Positions 41,057 to 54,708 are shown, counted from the stretch's first letter. The stretch is 64,000 bases of DNA from Desmodesmus armatus (GCA_007449985.2 VIIQ02000625.1:248001-312000); one strand, 5' to 3'. Notes: generated by a model from the letters alone, not told the origin. Made by a program: numbers and translations.

Positions 41057-44000
41057 ATGTGGCCACATTGGGCCTTGGCCCCGCTCTGTTGTCTTTGCAT
41101 CATCAATTTATCACGATCTTCAGCTGCTGCACCCATTTTGCTCAAGGTGGGGCCACATGCAAACTGTGCTGCACACTTTGGGGGGGGGGGGGGGGTCAAA
41201 CCTGCAGGGGAATGGATGCAGCAGGGCAAACAGCCTGTGGGCAATGTGCGGTGAATAACATACAGGACCTGCTGACTGACATTGCTCACTCAGCATCGAA
41301 TGCTGCACTCCTGTGTGATGATACAGGGCGGCACAGTGGTCAACCACGACCAGCAGTTCAAAGCAGATGTGCTGATAGAGGGGGAGCTCATAACAGAGGT
41401 TGCACCAAGCATCAAGGTAGGCAGCAGCCGTGTGCTGTGCTGGGTTGTGTGAGCCAGGCAGACAGCAGGCGCTGGCCTACCCTCACCATCATGGCATGCA
41501 TGCCATATGACATATGTGTATGCAACAGGTTCTACCCAACGCAACAAAATTCTGACAGGCTGGCATGCCTCATGTGGCTGGCTTATCAACATGCAACGAC
41601 TTTGTGACGTCATCCCTGCTACTGTGTTGTCACTTCTGCAGGCGCCAGCAGGTGCCAAGGTGATAGATGCCAGCGGCAAGTATGTTATGCCTGGCGGCAT
41701 TGACCCACACACCCACCTGTCTATGCCCTTTATGGGACAAGTGACCTGCGACGACTTTTACAGGTGGGGCATAGACCCCGGGTCTGGTGGAATGGGCTAA
41801 GTACGAGAGCATGTTTGAGCATGCAACTTTGGTGGGGTTACAGCACTACGCCTACATGCAGAAGCTCACATCAGCAGAATATGTGTGCCTGCAACAGGCG
41901 TACCTCACTCCTTCTAACAGACTCATATGTGTGACCCCCTGCTGATACTGCTGCCGTGTAGTGGACAAGCAGCAGCACTGGCAGGCGGCACAACGATGCA
42001 CATAGACTTTGCACTACCGGTGGACCATGACCTGGTAACAGGGTTTCGGGAGTGGAAGAAGAAGGCACAGGCGGCATGTGCTGACTATGGCTTCCATATG
42101 GCAGTCACCAGCTGGAGTGCCAAGGTGGCAGCAGACATGGAGGCAATGGTGAAGGAGGGGATCAACTCATTCAAGTTCTTTATGGCGTATAAGTGGGTGG
42201 TGTTTTCAAAGCGGTTTTGAGGGTTTAGGCTGGACCTTCCTCACCAGCAAAGTGGGAGAAGGTTGGGGCCATCACTGGGTGTGGAGAATCCTGCTGACTG
42301 GCGCAATGTGTGGTCAAGCGGATGTAGTAGTTTGACAGAGCTGCAAGCATGCGCAGGAACAACCTTGCCACCATGTGCAACCAATGCTGTGAACAGCTGG
42401 CTGGCTGTAGGCCCCATACAGTCGCGGCTGGCAGCTCTCTGCTGATATTTGAACGCTTCAGGTGCCTGGTGCTTCGATTGTGTGCTGCAGGGCGCGCTGA
42501 TGGTCAACGATGAAGAGCTACTGCAGGGCTTCAGCAGGTGCAGAGAGCTAGGGGCCCTGCCAATGGTGAGCTGCCTGACTCAAAACGATTCAAACCAACA
42601 GATACACCAAAGTGCTGTTCCCTCCAAAGAACTGTGCTTTCGCTTCTGCTCAGCACCTGGGCGACAGTACGCATTGCTAACTGCGGTGAGCATACCACGC
42701 AGGTGCGGAAGATACGCCCTGACCCTTGCGATGCTTCTGCTACTGTATGTATGTGCGTTCAGGTGCATGCGGAGAATGGTGAAGGGGTGGCGCTAGGCCA
42801 GCAAGCTGTGTTTGAGGCAGGCGTGACGGGGCCGGAGGGGCACGCCCTGTCAAGGCCTGCCGTGCTCGAGGGGGAGGCGACGGCGAGGGCGGTTAAGCTT
42901 GCGAGCTTCGTGGGCGTGCCGCTGTACGTGGTGCATGTCATGAGCAAGGATGCGCTTGAGGAGGTACGCCTTCAAACGTTGCTGGGATTTTCTTGGTGAA
43001 TTTCCAGTTACAATCACAGCCCAGAAGTTGTGCTGGCCCAGGATGGGTTGCTTGCTGTTTACTCGCTGTCACTCATTGTTTTGATTCTCAGCCAAATTCT
43101 GGCTATGGATGGGTTGGTGGTCGTCAATCGTCCAAGTTGCTTCCCAGCCGACATGTAGTGCCACCGCAGGCTACAGTCGTCAACATTGAAGGTCAACTGA
43201 TAACGAGCGGGGCAGAAATGACCCGCAGGGAGGACATGCACCTTGACATGTGCGCATGCGGCATGTCATGCCTAGAGGTCTGTCGCATACTATGTTAGTG
43301 AAGTGCTTCCATGAACACATACAGCCTGTATTTGTCAACGCTGGTGGTGCCTGCAGGTTGCGCGCGCCCGTCAACGAGGCCAGCGAGTAATCGGCGAGCC
43401 CGTTGCGTCAGGCCTTGCACTAGACGAAAGCATCATGTGGGACCGCAACTTCACTGTGGCAGCAGCGGCTGTCATGAGCCCACCCATCCGAGACAAGAGC
43501 CATGGAGAGGCTCTAAAGCAGGCGCTCGCTGGGGGAGTGCTGCAGCTGGTGGCGACTGACCATGCTGTTTTCAACAGCACGCAAAAGGCTGTGGGCAAGG
43601 GTGACTTCAGGTTGATACCTAATGGAGTCAATGGCCTGGAGGAGAGGATGCATGTGGTGTGGCAGGAGATGGTCGTGCCCGGTGAGTTGCTGGGGTCTGT
43701 CTGCCTTCGCGATTGGCATTGCGAGAATTGGCTGTGATACGCTACGCCCAGGCAGGGTAACACCGTCCGCGCGGAGCGTCAGATCTTCAGCTCTTCAACG
43801 CTAGGAGTGGTGTGGTGTGGTGTGAGCCATGCTGTGGACAGTGTGCGCAGGAGGGCGGTGGGGGTGGGGGCGGGTTGTGGAGGGGGGGCGGGCTGCAGCT
43901 CGCAGCATTACGCAGGCAGCGGCGCCACCCCCCCCCCCCCCCCCCCCCCCCGGGCGTGGTGGCGCGGTAATGAAGCGGTCTGTGGCTTGAAGCACTGCAG

Positions 44001-44837
44001 CTACGCATGCGCTGTCTGCTGCACCCGCCAAATGCGTCAGCTCGGCGGCAGTGCAACAGCCTGCCTTGACTGCTAACAGCAGTGTCCTTTTGTGTAGTGC
44101 GTGCATGATGCGTCCGGCGCGCAGTGCCAGCCCTTGCATCCACTGCTAGGCACCACACTGAGGCTGGTGCACAGTCTTGCTGTCACTTTGCAAACCCCTC
44201 TTGCGTGATCCTGCTGCTCTGCATTCTGCAGGCCTCATCACTCCAAGTGACTATGTGCGCATCACAAGCACAGCCGCCGCGCAGATCTACAACATATACC
44301 CGCGCAAGGGGCGCATCGCAGCCGGCTCAGATGCTGATGTCATCCTGCTGGATCCTGGGGTCAATCATACCATATCAGCAGCTACGCATCACTCTCGGCT
44401 GGATACCAATGTGTATGAAGGTGCGCTTGCTGCCACAGTGTCACATGTGTGCTGACTTCAGCGTGGTAATGCTCGCAAATGCGCCAACAGCAAGCTAAGG
44501 GTGTGGTGGCGGTCAGCACTCTGCGCGTCAACTCTTGAGCAACCTCAAAACCATTCTGGTCTTAGCCCACGCAGCCTGCTGTCGATGGCACGTCAGTGCG
44601 TGCGTGCTAGCTTCTCTCAGCTAGCCAGGGCGCATTTGCTGCTGTGCTGTGCTGTGTTGTGCAGGGAAGCACATACAGGGCAAGGTCGTCACTACTGTCA
44701 GCAGGGGTCGCCTCGTGTGGCATGAAGGCAAGCTGGATGTCCCACAGGGCTCAGGCAGAATGTTGAAGCTTGAGCCTTTTGGCCACTTTTCCAGGGGCTG
44801 GAGAGACAGGGTTCTAGTACAGCTGAGCAGCTGGTGA
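41057..44837 (+). CDS. Dihydropyrimidinase, 9 exons
   Basis: Exons 41057-41146, 41327-41416, 41642-41763, 41962-42199, 42491-42565, 42763-42963, 43357-43681, 44232-44420 and 44665-44837 give 500 residues, the normal family length. The enzyme hydrolyses dihydrouracil and dihydrothymine to N-carbamoyl beta-amino acids, step two of reductive pyrimidine breakdown. The dinuclear zinc site is intact: [10 protein letters not shown] (HxH), the Lys to be carboxylated in [24 protein letters not shown] and ATDHAVFN. Other matches are [20 protein letters not shown] and [17 protein letters not shown]. The N-terminal 25 residues ([18 protein letters not shown]) are hydrophobic and may target the protein. 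At the exon 4/5 join the natural K-GAL border has no GT donor; using the next GTG|GT adds two residues (WV). Confidence 0.95.
43928..43951 (+). repeat. Poly-C tract in dihydropyrimidinase intron 7
   Basis: 24 consecutive C residues are flanked by GGCGCCA and GGGCGTGGTGGCG. The length is likely polymorphic or assembly-sensitive. Confidence 0.95.
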
Positions 44838-45462
44838 AGCAGTTTGCAAGTAGGAACGGGCTGACACCAGTCAGCCGTGAAGCTGGTGGTCAAAGAGGAG
44901 GCACAGCTCAGACTGACAGAGAGGAGCTGTAACAGCTGTTGTAATATGTTGTTGTAATGAGAGCAGTATGCGCATCTGCATCGCAATGCATTGTTGAGTT
45001 TGTATGGAAGCCTGGTGCTTTACAGTCCACAGTACAGGGCGGCAGACAGCAGCAGGGCATCCAACCACAAGATGGTGCCGTGTTTGTTTTTATTGAAAAA
45101 TCCAAGAATGTTATGCATTGTTGCAAACATTTCGGAGCTTTTGAGGTGTGTTTGCTTCACTTTTGGCGGTTCCAAGGTTACACCTTCATCCGTTATTAAC
45201 CCAGCAGCAGTGAATCGCACACATTGAGTTCAGAAAACGGTAAGCAAATCAACTTCAAATCGTGTTTCGTCGCAAAGGCCACTCGGGCGGTGACACCAAG
45301 CTGATGGTGACTGCTCTCTTCATTTGAGCAGGCACGCAACGTCTCACACACCACACATTCAGACGTTTGTAGTAAAATTACATCTTGTGGTTAATACGTC
45401 GCGAGCTATGATGCTTTTGTGAAGCCTACGGCCCGACTGCCGCCTTGTGGAGAAGCAGCACG
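44838..45462. other. Spacer between dihydropyrimidinase and Cys-rich gene 1
   Basis: This 625-bp same-strand spacer contains the 3' signals of dihydropyrimidinase and presumably the promoter of the next gene. It is AT-richer than the coding DNA around it (45070-45260). Confidence 0.5.
44928..44957 (+). terminator. Cluster of three TGTAA polyadenylation signals
   Basis: TGTAA occurs at 44928, 44940 and 44953, 90-120 nt after the dihydropyrimidinase stop. UGUAA is the usual polyadenylation signal of chlorophyte algae. The cluster therefore fits both the gene end and the proposed lineage. Confidence 0.65.
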
Positions 45463-48400
45463 ATGGCTAGCAGCATGAAGGCGCGACTAAGAACAGTCAT
45501 GATATGTTTTGTGTTATTAGCAGCGAGTCATGCTGAAGCTGGCTATACGCATGGCAAGGGCAAAGGTATGTACTGCTGTGGTGTTCTGCAGCAGTATCAC
45601 AGCACCCTTCCCAAAGCAGCAGCACAGCACAGAAATTGCAGCCTGGTGTGCCTTACACCACACACTTACCTTTGAACGTCTGCACCTGCTGCAGATTACG
45701 AGTATAGTGGATATGACAGTGGCGATAGCTATGACGATAGCTCAAAGGGCTATGACCACGACCAGGGCTATGACAGTGGGTATGCCAAGGGGTATGACAA
45801 AGGGTATGGAAAGCACAAGCCATACCCCCAGCCCCAGGCCCACGTCCACCACCCCCAGGGCCCAACCCTCCAGGCCCTAACCCTCCAAGCCCCTGCCCCC
45901 TGGGGACATACAGGAGCAAAAAGACCATGCAGTGTGAGCCCTGCCCCAAGGGCACATACGCAATCAGGCAGGGCAATCAGGCCAGCTGTGCCGCATGCCC
46001 GTCTGGCAGGACTACCTTGAGGGAGGGCTCACTGTCGAGGGAGCAGTGCGGTGAGCGCGGGGCGCAGGAACGCTTCTTGGGGGGTAGTGGGCAACAGCTG
46101 GCATAGCATGCTGTACCTTTGGAGTGTGCAGCACTGCAGCGCGGCTTCTGTGCAGGTGCTGGCAAGCCGATGGATGCTTGTTGGGGCAAGGCGTTTGAGC
46201 GGCGGCAGTAGCAGAGCAATATACCAGCTAGCTAGTGGTGACCTCCGCACAGGCGCTATCGAGGGACTAGTACAGGCAGGGGGCAAAGGCCCGGGGGCCG
46301 GGGGGGGGGATAGGGGATGAGGGCAACTACAGGTACATCAGCAAGCCAGTTTGCTTGTGCAGCAAATTGGCGGGTGTGCAGGATTGCCTTGCTTGTACCA
46401 ACAGCACGCGTCTGGCAGCCTGCCAAAAAGGGCGTCAATCAGTCCAACAGCAAAGGATAGGGGCTTGACGCAGCACACACAGTCTCCCTGCACACACAGC
46501 AGCACAGTCAATGCACAGGCATATTGTGCTCCAGATTCTGAGCAGCAGCAGCTGCAGCAGCAGCACCACGGGAGGCAGGGGATTCACCCCACCAGCAAAC
46601 ACTCCTCACACCGGCTGTCCTCTTCGGCCAATGCATTCCCCACCTTACACACTCCGCTGTGGACCACGTGTACTGCTGTGTTGGCTGCAGTGTGCCTGGC
46701 CGGTTTTGGTAGGGCCAGTGGTGACAGTGACACATGCGTGCGCTGCCCTCAGGGCACCTACTCTTTTGGTGATGCCTTTGATGACTGCTATGAGTGCCCC
46801 TTCCCTAAAACCACAAGCTTCTCTGGAGCCACCAGCGACAAAGACTGCGGTGGGTGTGCCAACAGCTGCAGTCACAGTACTGAACTCGCCGCTTGGGGAA
46901 GCGGTGGGCTGTTGTTGGAGACAGACAGCAACAACAGCAACAACAGCAGCAGGAGCAGCAGGAGCAGCAGGAGCAGCAGCAAGAACGAACAGCGGCAACA
47001 GTAGTGGACGCCAGCAACCTATCGCCACAGCCTTGGGGGCTTCAGCTGTGAACCCAGCAACGCAATTCACCGACAATGCATTGCACTTAGTCTGCAGGCC
47101 TCTGTGAAAATTGCATTGGTGCCAATCACCAGACAGCAGCACAGCACAGCACAGCGCAGCAGAAGCAGGACAATACTTTGCAACACCAAAACAAGTGCTA
47201 ATGCTGCTGCTGCTGGTGGTGCTGCTGCCCGTGTTTCCCACACGTGCTGCCTGCTGATGCCGCCACTATGTCATGTTTGCTGCTGTAGTGTGCCCTGGAG
47301 GGGGCGGCACAGGACCTGATTGTGACCAGTGCCCACAAAACATGATCCTCATGGCCAATGGCATCTGTAAGTAGGCCTCGCAGCAGCCACAGGATGCAGC
47401 ATCAGCACAGCAAGCAGCCACGTTAACCCCACGGGAGGTTTCAGCAGCAGCTGCTACAGCAGAGAATAGCACCTGTAGTTGCATGTTGCATACCGTAAAT
47501 CTGCGTGCGCACCCTGCGTTACTTGCTTTTCTACTTACAACAGCAGAGAGTCAGGAGGTCTGTACTGGTGTTTGCTGTGGAGTATCATATCCATGCAGTG
47601 TGCAATGCTTTACGTAAGTTCCCTCCTCACGTCATGCTGTTGCTGCTTTTGATTTTTCTTTCGACGTTGCTGCCGGTGCTGATGCATTCAGGTGGCTGTG
47701 CTCCAGGCCACGGTGGCACAACTTGCGAGCTGTGTTTGCCAGGGTTTTACTCAATGGGCGGTAAACCCAGAAACCCCAGGCCCATCTGCAAGCCCTGCGG
47801 CCTTCACTTTACCTCCCCACCTGGCGCCATCAGCCCAGCTTACTGCGAGTGTCAGGCAGGATATGGCGCAGTATATGGTGACACACACAGCTGTGACGTG
47901 TGCCCGATCGGAAGCTTCAACCCTGGCCCCGGGCAGGGTCAGCGCCACATAGCATCCCTTGACGGTTATGGTGGCGATTACGGCGGCGGGATGGGGAAGA
48001 AACGCCTTCCGCGCGCCTCGCCGTGCCGGCCGTGTAACGCCGGGAACCCATACGGCGGCTTTACGACGATCGATGTAGGAGCGAAGCACGTCGGGGAGTG
48101 TGTGTGCGCCCCTGGCTTTGGAGGACCTGGCTGTGACCCCTGCCCACCGGTAAGTGCACACAGCGCACCGACCATTGCATGCATACGGGTACAGCAGCTG
48201 CAAAGCCGTTACTGCCACCCCATGAACCCCAGATGAGGTTAGTCATTCAATCCTGCCCCTGCCGCACGCTTGCACTGACAAGATCCCACCCTGCTGCTGC
48301 TTGTGACTTTGTCAATGCTCAGGCGACATTCTCGAACGGCGGGGAGGGCGCAGTGTGTCACAGCTGTCCCGGCGAGGGTGCCGGCTACACCACGATCCCC

Positions 48401-51400
48401 TTCCAAGCAGCATCCTCTGTCTCAGCCTGTGTCTGCATCCCTGGGTACGGCATGACAGACAAGGGCCTCTGCCGCATATGCCCAGCTGGCACTTTTTCTG
48501 AGGGCAACAGCAAAGAGGACTGCAAGCCCTGTCCCTTTGGACACACCAGCGCACCTGGGGCATGCGGCAGGGACGAGTGTGTGCCTGCCTCGCAGCCGTG
48601 CCCTGTGGGACAGGTGGCCCCCTATGGTGCAGTATCCTCGGACCAGTGTGTGTGCCTGCCTGGCCATGGAGGTGGGTTGCTGGGGCTGACGGAGTGCGGC
48701 CACATGCAGTGTATGCATCACTACGCATTTTTTGTGAGAGCATGCATCACTCAAACCACAAGAAGCATTGTTGCTGCTTTGCTTGGGACTGCTGCACCCA
48801 ACCCTTTCACACAGAGGGCTATGCACACATCCTTGTGTTCAGCTGGAACGTCACATGCACCGTATCAGCACAAACACGAGGGCAGTCGACAAGAGGGAGC
48901 GCAACACACATCAGGTTTGCTGTTGTGGTGGTGGTGATGGTGGTGATTGCAGGTACCGGCAGCAGGCATAGCCCCTGTGCACCCTGCCCCGCTGGCAGCT
49001 GGTCCCCTGGAGTGGACACCCAGCCCTGCGTTCCTTGCGGCTTCGGCTACACCTCCCCTGTTGCTTCCACCAGCCCCGACGAGTGCTACCCCATCAATGC
49101 CTGCCCTGCGGGAACGCAGTACCCCTCCTTCCTCAAGATGCCTACCTCTGTGGAGCAATGTGTCTGCAAGTCAGGTGCGGTGTGATGTGCTGACACAGCT
49201 GGCGCTGCTGTCGCTTCTACATATGATGTGTGTCCGGAAACAACACGCAACATATACCCAGTTGCTTGAAGTGCAGGTTTTGCCAGTTGGCATCTGCAAA
49301 CACGCAACAGTAGGTAAAAAGTGTGCGGTGTCTGCCCTACCTACAGGTTACGGCAGCAAGACAGGCGCTGCGCCTTGCCATCTGTGCCCCGCGGGAACCT
49401 TCTCAGAGGGAGGCAACCTGGAGGATTGCAAGCCCTGTCCCTTTGGCTACAAGAGCGCACCCGGGGCTTGTGGTATCCACGAATGTGTCAGGACCCCACA
49501 GGCCTGCCCCATCGGCCAATGGGCACCGAAGGATGCTGTATCTGTGGACCAGTGCGCTTGCTATCCCGGCTTTGGTGAGCACTTGAAAGGCTGTTCGATG
49601 CAGCAAAACTGCAGAGTCTGCCTGTGCTGGCAGCAAGTGCATGAGGCCGTGCAGATGGCTCAGATTCTGCAGCTGGCGGGCCTTTCACAAGCAGCCATAC
49701 ACACCTTACCTTCCTTCTTAGCTGTCAAGGCGCTACACAGTGCTTCGCCCATAAATATGTACTCACTTCAATATCTTGCTTGGATGTCTTGGCATCACAG
49801 GTGGTGGCAGCGCCGATGCCGAGCCGTGCGACATCTGCCCCGTTGGCACATTCTCTCCTGGCTTCTCCCGCGACCGCTGCATCCCCTGCGGCTTTGGCTA
49901 CACCAGCCCTATTGGCGCCAAAGAGGAGAGGGACTGCTACCCTATCGACCAATGCCCTGCGGGGACAGGTGTGTGGCTCTGCCAGATAGTGTGGCTTTCT
50001 TGCTGCCGTTGAGATGCGGCATGGCTTGTGGCTGGCTTCTTTGACTTGATGCAGCTAGCATCCAATGTCTGTTTGCTGGACATGTTGCGGCTGTCCCATG
50101 TTTAAAACCTGCATGTGAAGCTGAGCTGATTGCGCCTTGCCCTGCATCCCTTGCGGCTTTTGTGTTGTCTGCCTGGGCGCTGCAGAGGTCCCTCACGGCG
50201 AGACAGGTGCTTCAAAGCAGGAGTGTCTCTGCAAGCCCGGCTTTGGATCCGCAACAGGCGAGGGCACCTGCCGGCTTTGCCCCACAGCCAGCTACTCCCC
50301 AGGAGGCACCATGGAAGACTGCTTGCCGTGTCCCTTTGGCCACACCAGCAGACCAGGGGCAAGGCATAGGGAGGAGTGCGAGCCAATTCCCCAGCCGTGT
50401 CCTGTTGGGCAAGTTGCCCTGCTGGGTGCTGTGTCACCTGCACAGTGTGTCTGCCTTCCTGGTGAGTTTGCTGCAGTTCTCATCTTCAATACTTCAATGC
50501 ATATTGCTTGCTATTTCTAAACCTACCACCTCACGGCTTGTTCCCAGTAGCTGGCCTCAAATCTGAAATAGTGTACAAGCTTGCAGAACACGATGTTGCA
50601 TTGAAAGGAGGTCGCGTGAAAGTGACAAACAAACTGGGTGCTGTATATGTGTGCAGGCCATGGCGGCGGCAGGAGCCCAAGCGACCCCTGCGCCCCTTGC
50701 CCGCCAGGCAGTTGGTCATCCGGCCGCGACACCCAGCCCTGCGTCCCCTGCGGTTTTGGCTACACCAGCCCCGAGGCTGCCACCTGCCCTGAGGAGTGCT
50801 ACCCCATCAATGCCTGCCCTGCTGGAACACAGTACCCGCTGTTCTCTGGCGTGCCAGTATCCATCGAGCAGTGCGTCTGCAAGCCAGGTGGGTCTACTGA
50901 GGTGTTTGGGGCTTGTAGTGCGCAAGGTGGTGTTGGAAAAGGGATGCTTTACTGGGATACTTTGACGCCAACAGCAACATTGCACTGGGGGCTTTGATGC
51001 GCAGCAAGTTAGACAGCAGGAAGGGCAGCAGGGACTAAGGCAGGAGGGCGGGAGGATGCTGGCTCAGAGCCAACATATTGTGGTGAAGGTGGCAACCTGT
51101 ACAGCGCTTCCCTTTTGCCCTGCATCAAACCAGGTACACGATGTTTTAGCTAGCCGACGAGGGTGTGTCGACTGTACTTGAAATTTCATGCTCGGTGTTG
51201 TGTTTTGCCTGCAGGGTTTGGCAGCGAGAACGGCAAGGGCATCTGCACGCTGTGCCCAGTCGGAACCTTCTCAGAGGGAGGCACTATGGAGGACTGCAAG
51301 CCTTGTCCCTTTGGCTTCACGAGTGCTCCCGGAGCTTGCGGCGTCCAGGAATGCAGGCCGCTCGTGCACGCATGCCCCATCGGCCAGTGGGCGCCATTCG

Positions 51401-54400
51401 GCGCTGCCTCGGCAGAAGAGTGCCGTTGCTACAAAGGCTTCGGAGGTGGTGAAACGCCCACCGACGCCTGCGCCATCTGCCCAGCCGGCACGTACTCTCC
51501 CGGTGTTGGCACCGAGCGCTGTGTGCCTTGCGGCTTCGGGTTTACAAGCCCCGAGGGTGCGTGCGGACCGGAGGAGTGCTACCCCATCGACCAATGCCCC
51601 GTCGGAACACAACCCACAGACGAAACTCTGGACTTCGGAGGCCCTCAGAGCGCGAAGGAGTGTGTCTGTAAACCCGGCTTCGGAGCTGTCGTGGGCGAGG
51701 GCGGTTGCCACCTGTGCCCTGCCGGAACGTACGGCCGGGGTGGGACCTTGGAGGATTGCGTACCATGTCCCTTTGGCTACACAAGCGCCCCAGGCACGAC
51801 AAGCTGGAAGGGTTGTGTCCCTGCTGCTCAGGAGTGCCCTGTCGGCCAGCTGGCACCTCTAGGAGCTGTCTCAAGGGAGGAGTGTGGATGCCTGCCCGGC
51901 CATGGCGGTGGTTCGACACCTGATGCCGCATGCAGCCTCTGTCCTGTGGGAAGCTGGGCCGCTGGAGGAGACACTAACCCCTGCATCCCCTGTGACTTTG
52001 GCTACACCAGTCCTGAAGGCGCTACCTGTGCCGAGGAGTGCTACCCAGTCAACGCATGCCCTCCTGGCACTATCATGCCCAAGTATGGAGCATCTTCAGC
52101 CAAGGAGTGTGTGTGCTTGCCAGGTGGGTGCCACATCCCAGGCTTACGCCGTGTGTTGGCATGGAGCGTGTCTGGTGTTTATGCTGCAAGTGGCAAGGAG
52201 TGTTGCTGCAGGGTACGACACAACAGCCGCCTGAACTTTGATCTATCAGCACTGAACTGAACTGAACCAATCGCCGCTTGCTGTTTGTGCAGGTTATGGC
52301 ACAGAGGCCCAGGAAGGTCCCTGCAGCATCTGCCCCTCCGGGTACTACCGCAGTGGCTTTGCCAGGGGCCCCTGTGTGCCCTGCCCCTTCGGCATGACCA
52401 GCCCTGCAGGAGCCGTGTTGGAGGAGTGTGTCCCTATGGCTCAGCCCTGCCCTGTGGGCCAGATTGTGGACCCCTCAGACCAGCCTGTGTCACTGTCAGA
52501 CTGCCACTGTTTACCTGGATTTGGTGGTGAGTGTGTTAGTGTGACAACGGCAGAGGGAGGTGTGATGTGCTGAAGCAAGTAAGGCCTGCAAGTCACTCTA
52601 CATACATATACAAAAGCCTCAAATGGTATCTTTGATGAAGGCTAGTCAGCCATGGGCCTGCAGGTGTGATTGGATACAAATCATTCCGAATGTGGGGAGA
52701 CCTGATCGTTTGTCACGTTTCTTGCTTCTTTACAGGTGGTGACACCCCCCAAGATGCCTGCCATGTGTGCCCAGTGGGAACCTACAACCCTGGAATCGGA
52801 ACACAGCCCTGCTTCCCATGCCCCTACGGCTACACCAGCCCCATTGGATCCCTCACTCCTGCAGCCTGTTATGAGATTGAGGCTTGCCCTGGCGGCACTC
52901 TGCCTGCTATGGAGACACCGTCATCAACAGCAGAGTGTGCATGTATTCCAGGTGAGCGACTCGCGGGGTCAGTGTTAGCAATAGCAGCAGCTGCAGCCAT
53001 TGCGGTCGACCGGCAGCCGGTTTGATACAGTTGCCTTCATCATGAGCTATGATACCTGTTGCATTCACACATCAACACATACATTTACTAAGGTCCAAAG
53101 CTGAATTGCACTCCCTGGCCTGCGCTCAATCCTTGTTTCTCTCCCTGCTGCTTTTTCACTACAGGCTTTGGCAGCCCCACTGGCCACATCGGAGACCCCT
53201 GCTTCTGGTGCCCCCCTGACACATTCAATGAGGGGTTCAACTGGGATGGCTGCAAGGAGTGCTCTGAGGGCTCCTGGGCACCCTCTGGCTCCCCTGAGTG
53301 CTACCCCATTGGGGAGCCTGGCAAGTCTGGCAACCGCACTGTCTCTAGAGGCCGTGCTGCACCCCACACACTGGCGGTGTCTCCCTCTCAGTACTTCAAG
53401 GAGTGGCAGACACCCAAGGCTCTCCCTATGGCGTATATGAGCGTCGTGGAGCAGCAGTTCACACCGATACAGCATCGGCAGGCCCAACAGCAGCAGCAGG
53501 CGCAGGTGCAGGTTACACCTGCTGCTCCAGTCACCCGGAAGGTCCGTGCTGCTGCTCAGAAGCCCGCGACAAACGCCATCGGCCAGCAGCCGGCCAAACG
53601 TCGCGCCAACATGCAGAGAGCAGGCCCGATCAACGCCCAGCCAGCACCAGCTGCAGGCAGCATGTATGCAGAGATGCAGATGCCTGCTGTGCCTGTGTCC
53701 GGCCTTTTTGACGGTTCAGTCCCACAGATGATGGCCATTTCAGCTCCTGCAGACATGGCTACAGCTGAGGGCATGCAGAGCAGGAACAGTGCCCACAGGT
53801 TGGGTCAGGCGTTCAGCTCCATGCAGGGGACGTCCCCAGCACAGGGCATGTCCCCCAACCCAGCGTTCAGCCAGCCTGATGCTGCTGCTGTCCCACCACC
53901 AGCAGCGCAGCACGAGCAGTTCATGCTGCTGCTGCAGCAGCGGGAGCAGCTGATCCAGCAACAGCACCAGCAACACCAGGAACAGCAACAACGGCTTGCA
54001 CAGCAGCAGCAACCAGCACCAGCCACTGTGACGGCACCAGCCACCGGTAGCTTGTCCGGCAAGAACTCCGCAGCTGCAGCCCCCGCGGTTGAGAAGCAGA
54101 CAGTTGGCAACGCCACCGCAACTGCCCCAACCCAGCCCCAGCCCCAGCAACAGCAGCAACCGCAGCAGCAGTCCCCAGCCAAGGCAGCGCCTGTAAGCCA
54201 ACCGGCAACACAACCTTCCGGTGCTGGCGCTGTGCAGCAGCAGACCCCTGCTCAACCTACAGCCGGAGCCGTCTCTGTTCCCAAGCCCACACCGGCAGCT
54301 GCTGGTGTTGCACCCCAGAAGCAGCAGCTGCCTCCAACCACTGCTGGAGCTGCCGCTGGTGCTGCGAAGCAAACACCAGCCACCAAGCAGCCAGCAATGC

Positions 54401-54708
54401 CAGCCGTGCCTGGGAGCAACAGCAGCAGTGCCAGCAGTGCTAAGAACAGCGCTGCCCTGAACGGCAGTACACCCAGCAATGCAAGCACCGTTGCCAGTGA
54501 CAGCAGCAGCGACAGAAACATCAGCAGCAGCAGCTTCGCTGGCGCAATCGGCGGCGCGCTGGACCGGCCCCTTGCGGCCGTGCGCAAGGTTGTGAGGCGT
54601 ATTGTGGGCTCAGACGGCGGGGAGCAGCCGAGTGATGTGTCCTCAGCAGACGAAGCTGTGCGCACAGTGGCGAGCGCGCGTGGCAAGCTACACGTCAATG
54701 CCAGCTGA
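45463..54708 (+). CDS. Cys-rich secreted ephrin-receptor-like (GCC2/GCC3) repeat protein 1, 15 exons
   Basis: Exons: 45463-45565, 45695-46050, 46691-46849, 47289-47366, 47692-48149, 48323-48671, 48953-49174, 49347-49574, 49801-49968, 50186-50461, 50657-50887, 51215-52123, 52293-52526, 52736-52951, 53165-54708; about 1,840 residues. It starts with a signal peptide (MICFVLLAASHAEAG), then Gly/Tyr/Asp repeats (GYDSGYAKGYDKGYGK) and a Pro-rich PRPPPPGPNPPGPNPP stretch. Two Cys modules then alternate: one like CPAGTFSEGGNLEDCKPCPF with QPCPIGQ, one like CVPCGFGYTSPEG with ECYPINACPAGT. Similar modules occur in the ephrin-receptor-like/TNFR-like family; in algae such proteins are probably wall or matrix components, but function is unknown. 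The last exon adds about 450 Gln/Ala/Pro/Ser-rich residues. Within exon 2 the GYD frame and the PPG/Cys frame do not connect, so a small intron or frameshift lies near 45800-45890. Confidence 0.85.
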
